A DNA stretch of 14,200 nt, taken from the NCBI GenBank assembly GCA_024275775.1, contig JAJRYM010000203.1:1-14200 (forward strand), read 5' to 3'. The position numbers and the translations under genes were made by a program. The notes beneath the pieces were generated by a model. That model did not search any database. It had not been told where the DNA came from and worked only from the letters and a program-made list of their open reading frames with translations. The DNA is from Nitrospirota bacterium (GTDB taxonomy: Bacteria > Nitrospinota_A > UBA7883 > JACRGQ01). Below, one piece after another: positions 14,183-14,200 of the stretch (within the stretch, counting starts at the first letter, position 1; each line of letters begins with the position of its first letter).

Positions 14183-14200
14183 CAGTTCTTTCTCCTGTAA

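Noticed and set aside
1..14200. Search for tRNA or rRNA genes, CRISPR arrays, insertion sequences, attachment sites, or defence or toxin-antitoxin modules
   Set aside because: None could be seen. All long gene-length regions are accounted for by recognisable core genes.

Overview
The window looks like chromosomal DNA from a Gram-negative bacterium. It is densely packed, of moderate GC content, and has no mobile element, CRISPR array or RNA gene that I can see. Two genes encode proteins with cleavable signal peptides, and the YajC-SecD-SecF export module is present. The nine-gene V/A-type ATPase cluster and the family mix would fit a Desulfobacterota-like or other anaerobic bacterial lineage. 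That is an inference from gene content, and no marker here fixes the taxon.

Region 1 (1-8360, minus strand) is one tight transcription unit. It begins with a cytidylate kinase-like gene, followed by V/A-type ATPase subunits in transcription order: H/G-like stalk coiled coil, I, K, E, C, F, A, B and D. D runs off the left edge. Most junctions overlap or abut (TAATG, ATGA, TAGATG, TAGTG), so translation is probably coupled. Together the genes encode a complete rotary ATPase: catalytic A3B3 head, central stalk D/F/C, peripheral stalk E/H, and membrane motor I plus K ring. The K subunit is a single 70-residue hairpin with a Gln and a Glu-Thr pair placed like known Na+ ligands, so Na+ coupling is possible.

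Region 2 (8361-9466) holds an intergenic leader with a candidate promoter for the ATPase operon, then a secreted protein of unknown function on the minus strand. Beyond it is a 253-base divergent intergenic region with candidate promoters on both strands and an inverted repeat.

Region 3 (9467-11267, plus strand) carries two separately spaced genes. The first is a two-TM K+-channel-like protein with an N-terminal Cys3His motif and pentapeptide repeats. The second is a protein-L-isoaspartate O-methyltransferase with an unexpected signal peptide.

Region 4 (11386-14182, minus strand) is the yajC-secD-secF operon, again with overlapping stops and starts. It is convergent with the methyltransferase gene, and a weak hairpin lies between them.

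Most of the window is ordinary core machinery. The points most worth a second look are the kinase-like gene heading the ATPase operon, the ion-binding residues of K, the exported methyltransferase and the domain architecture of the channel.
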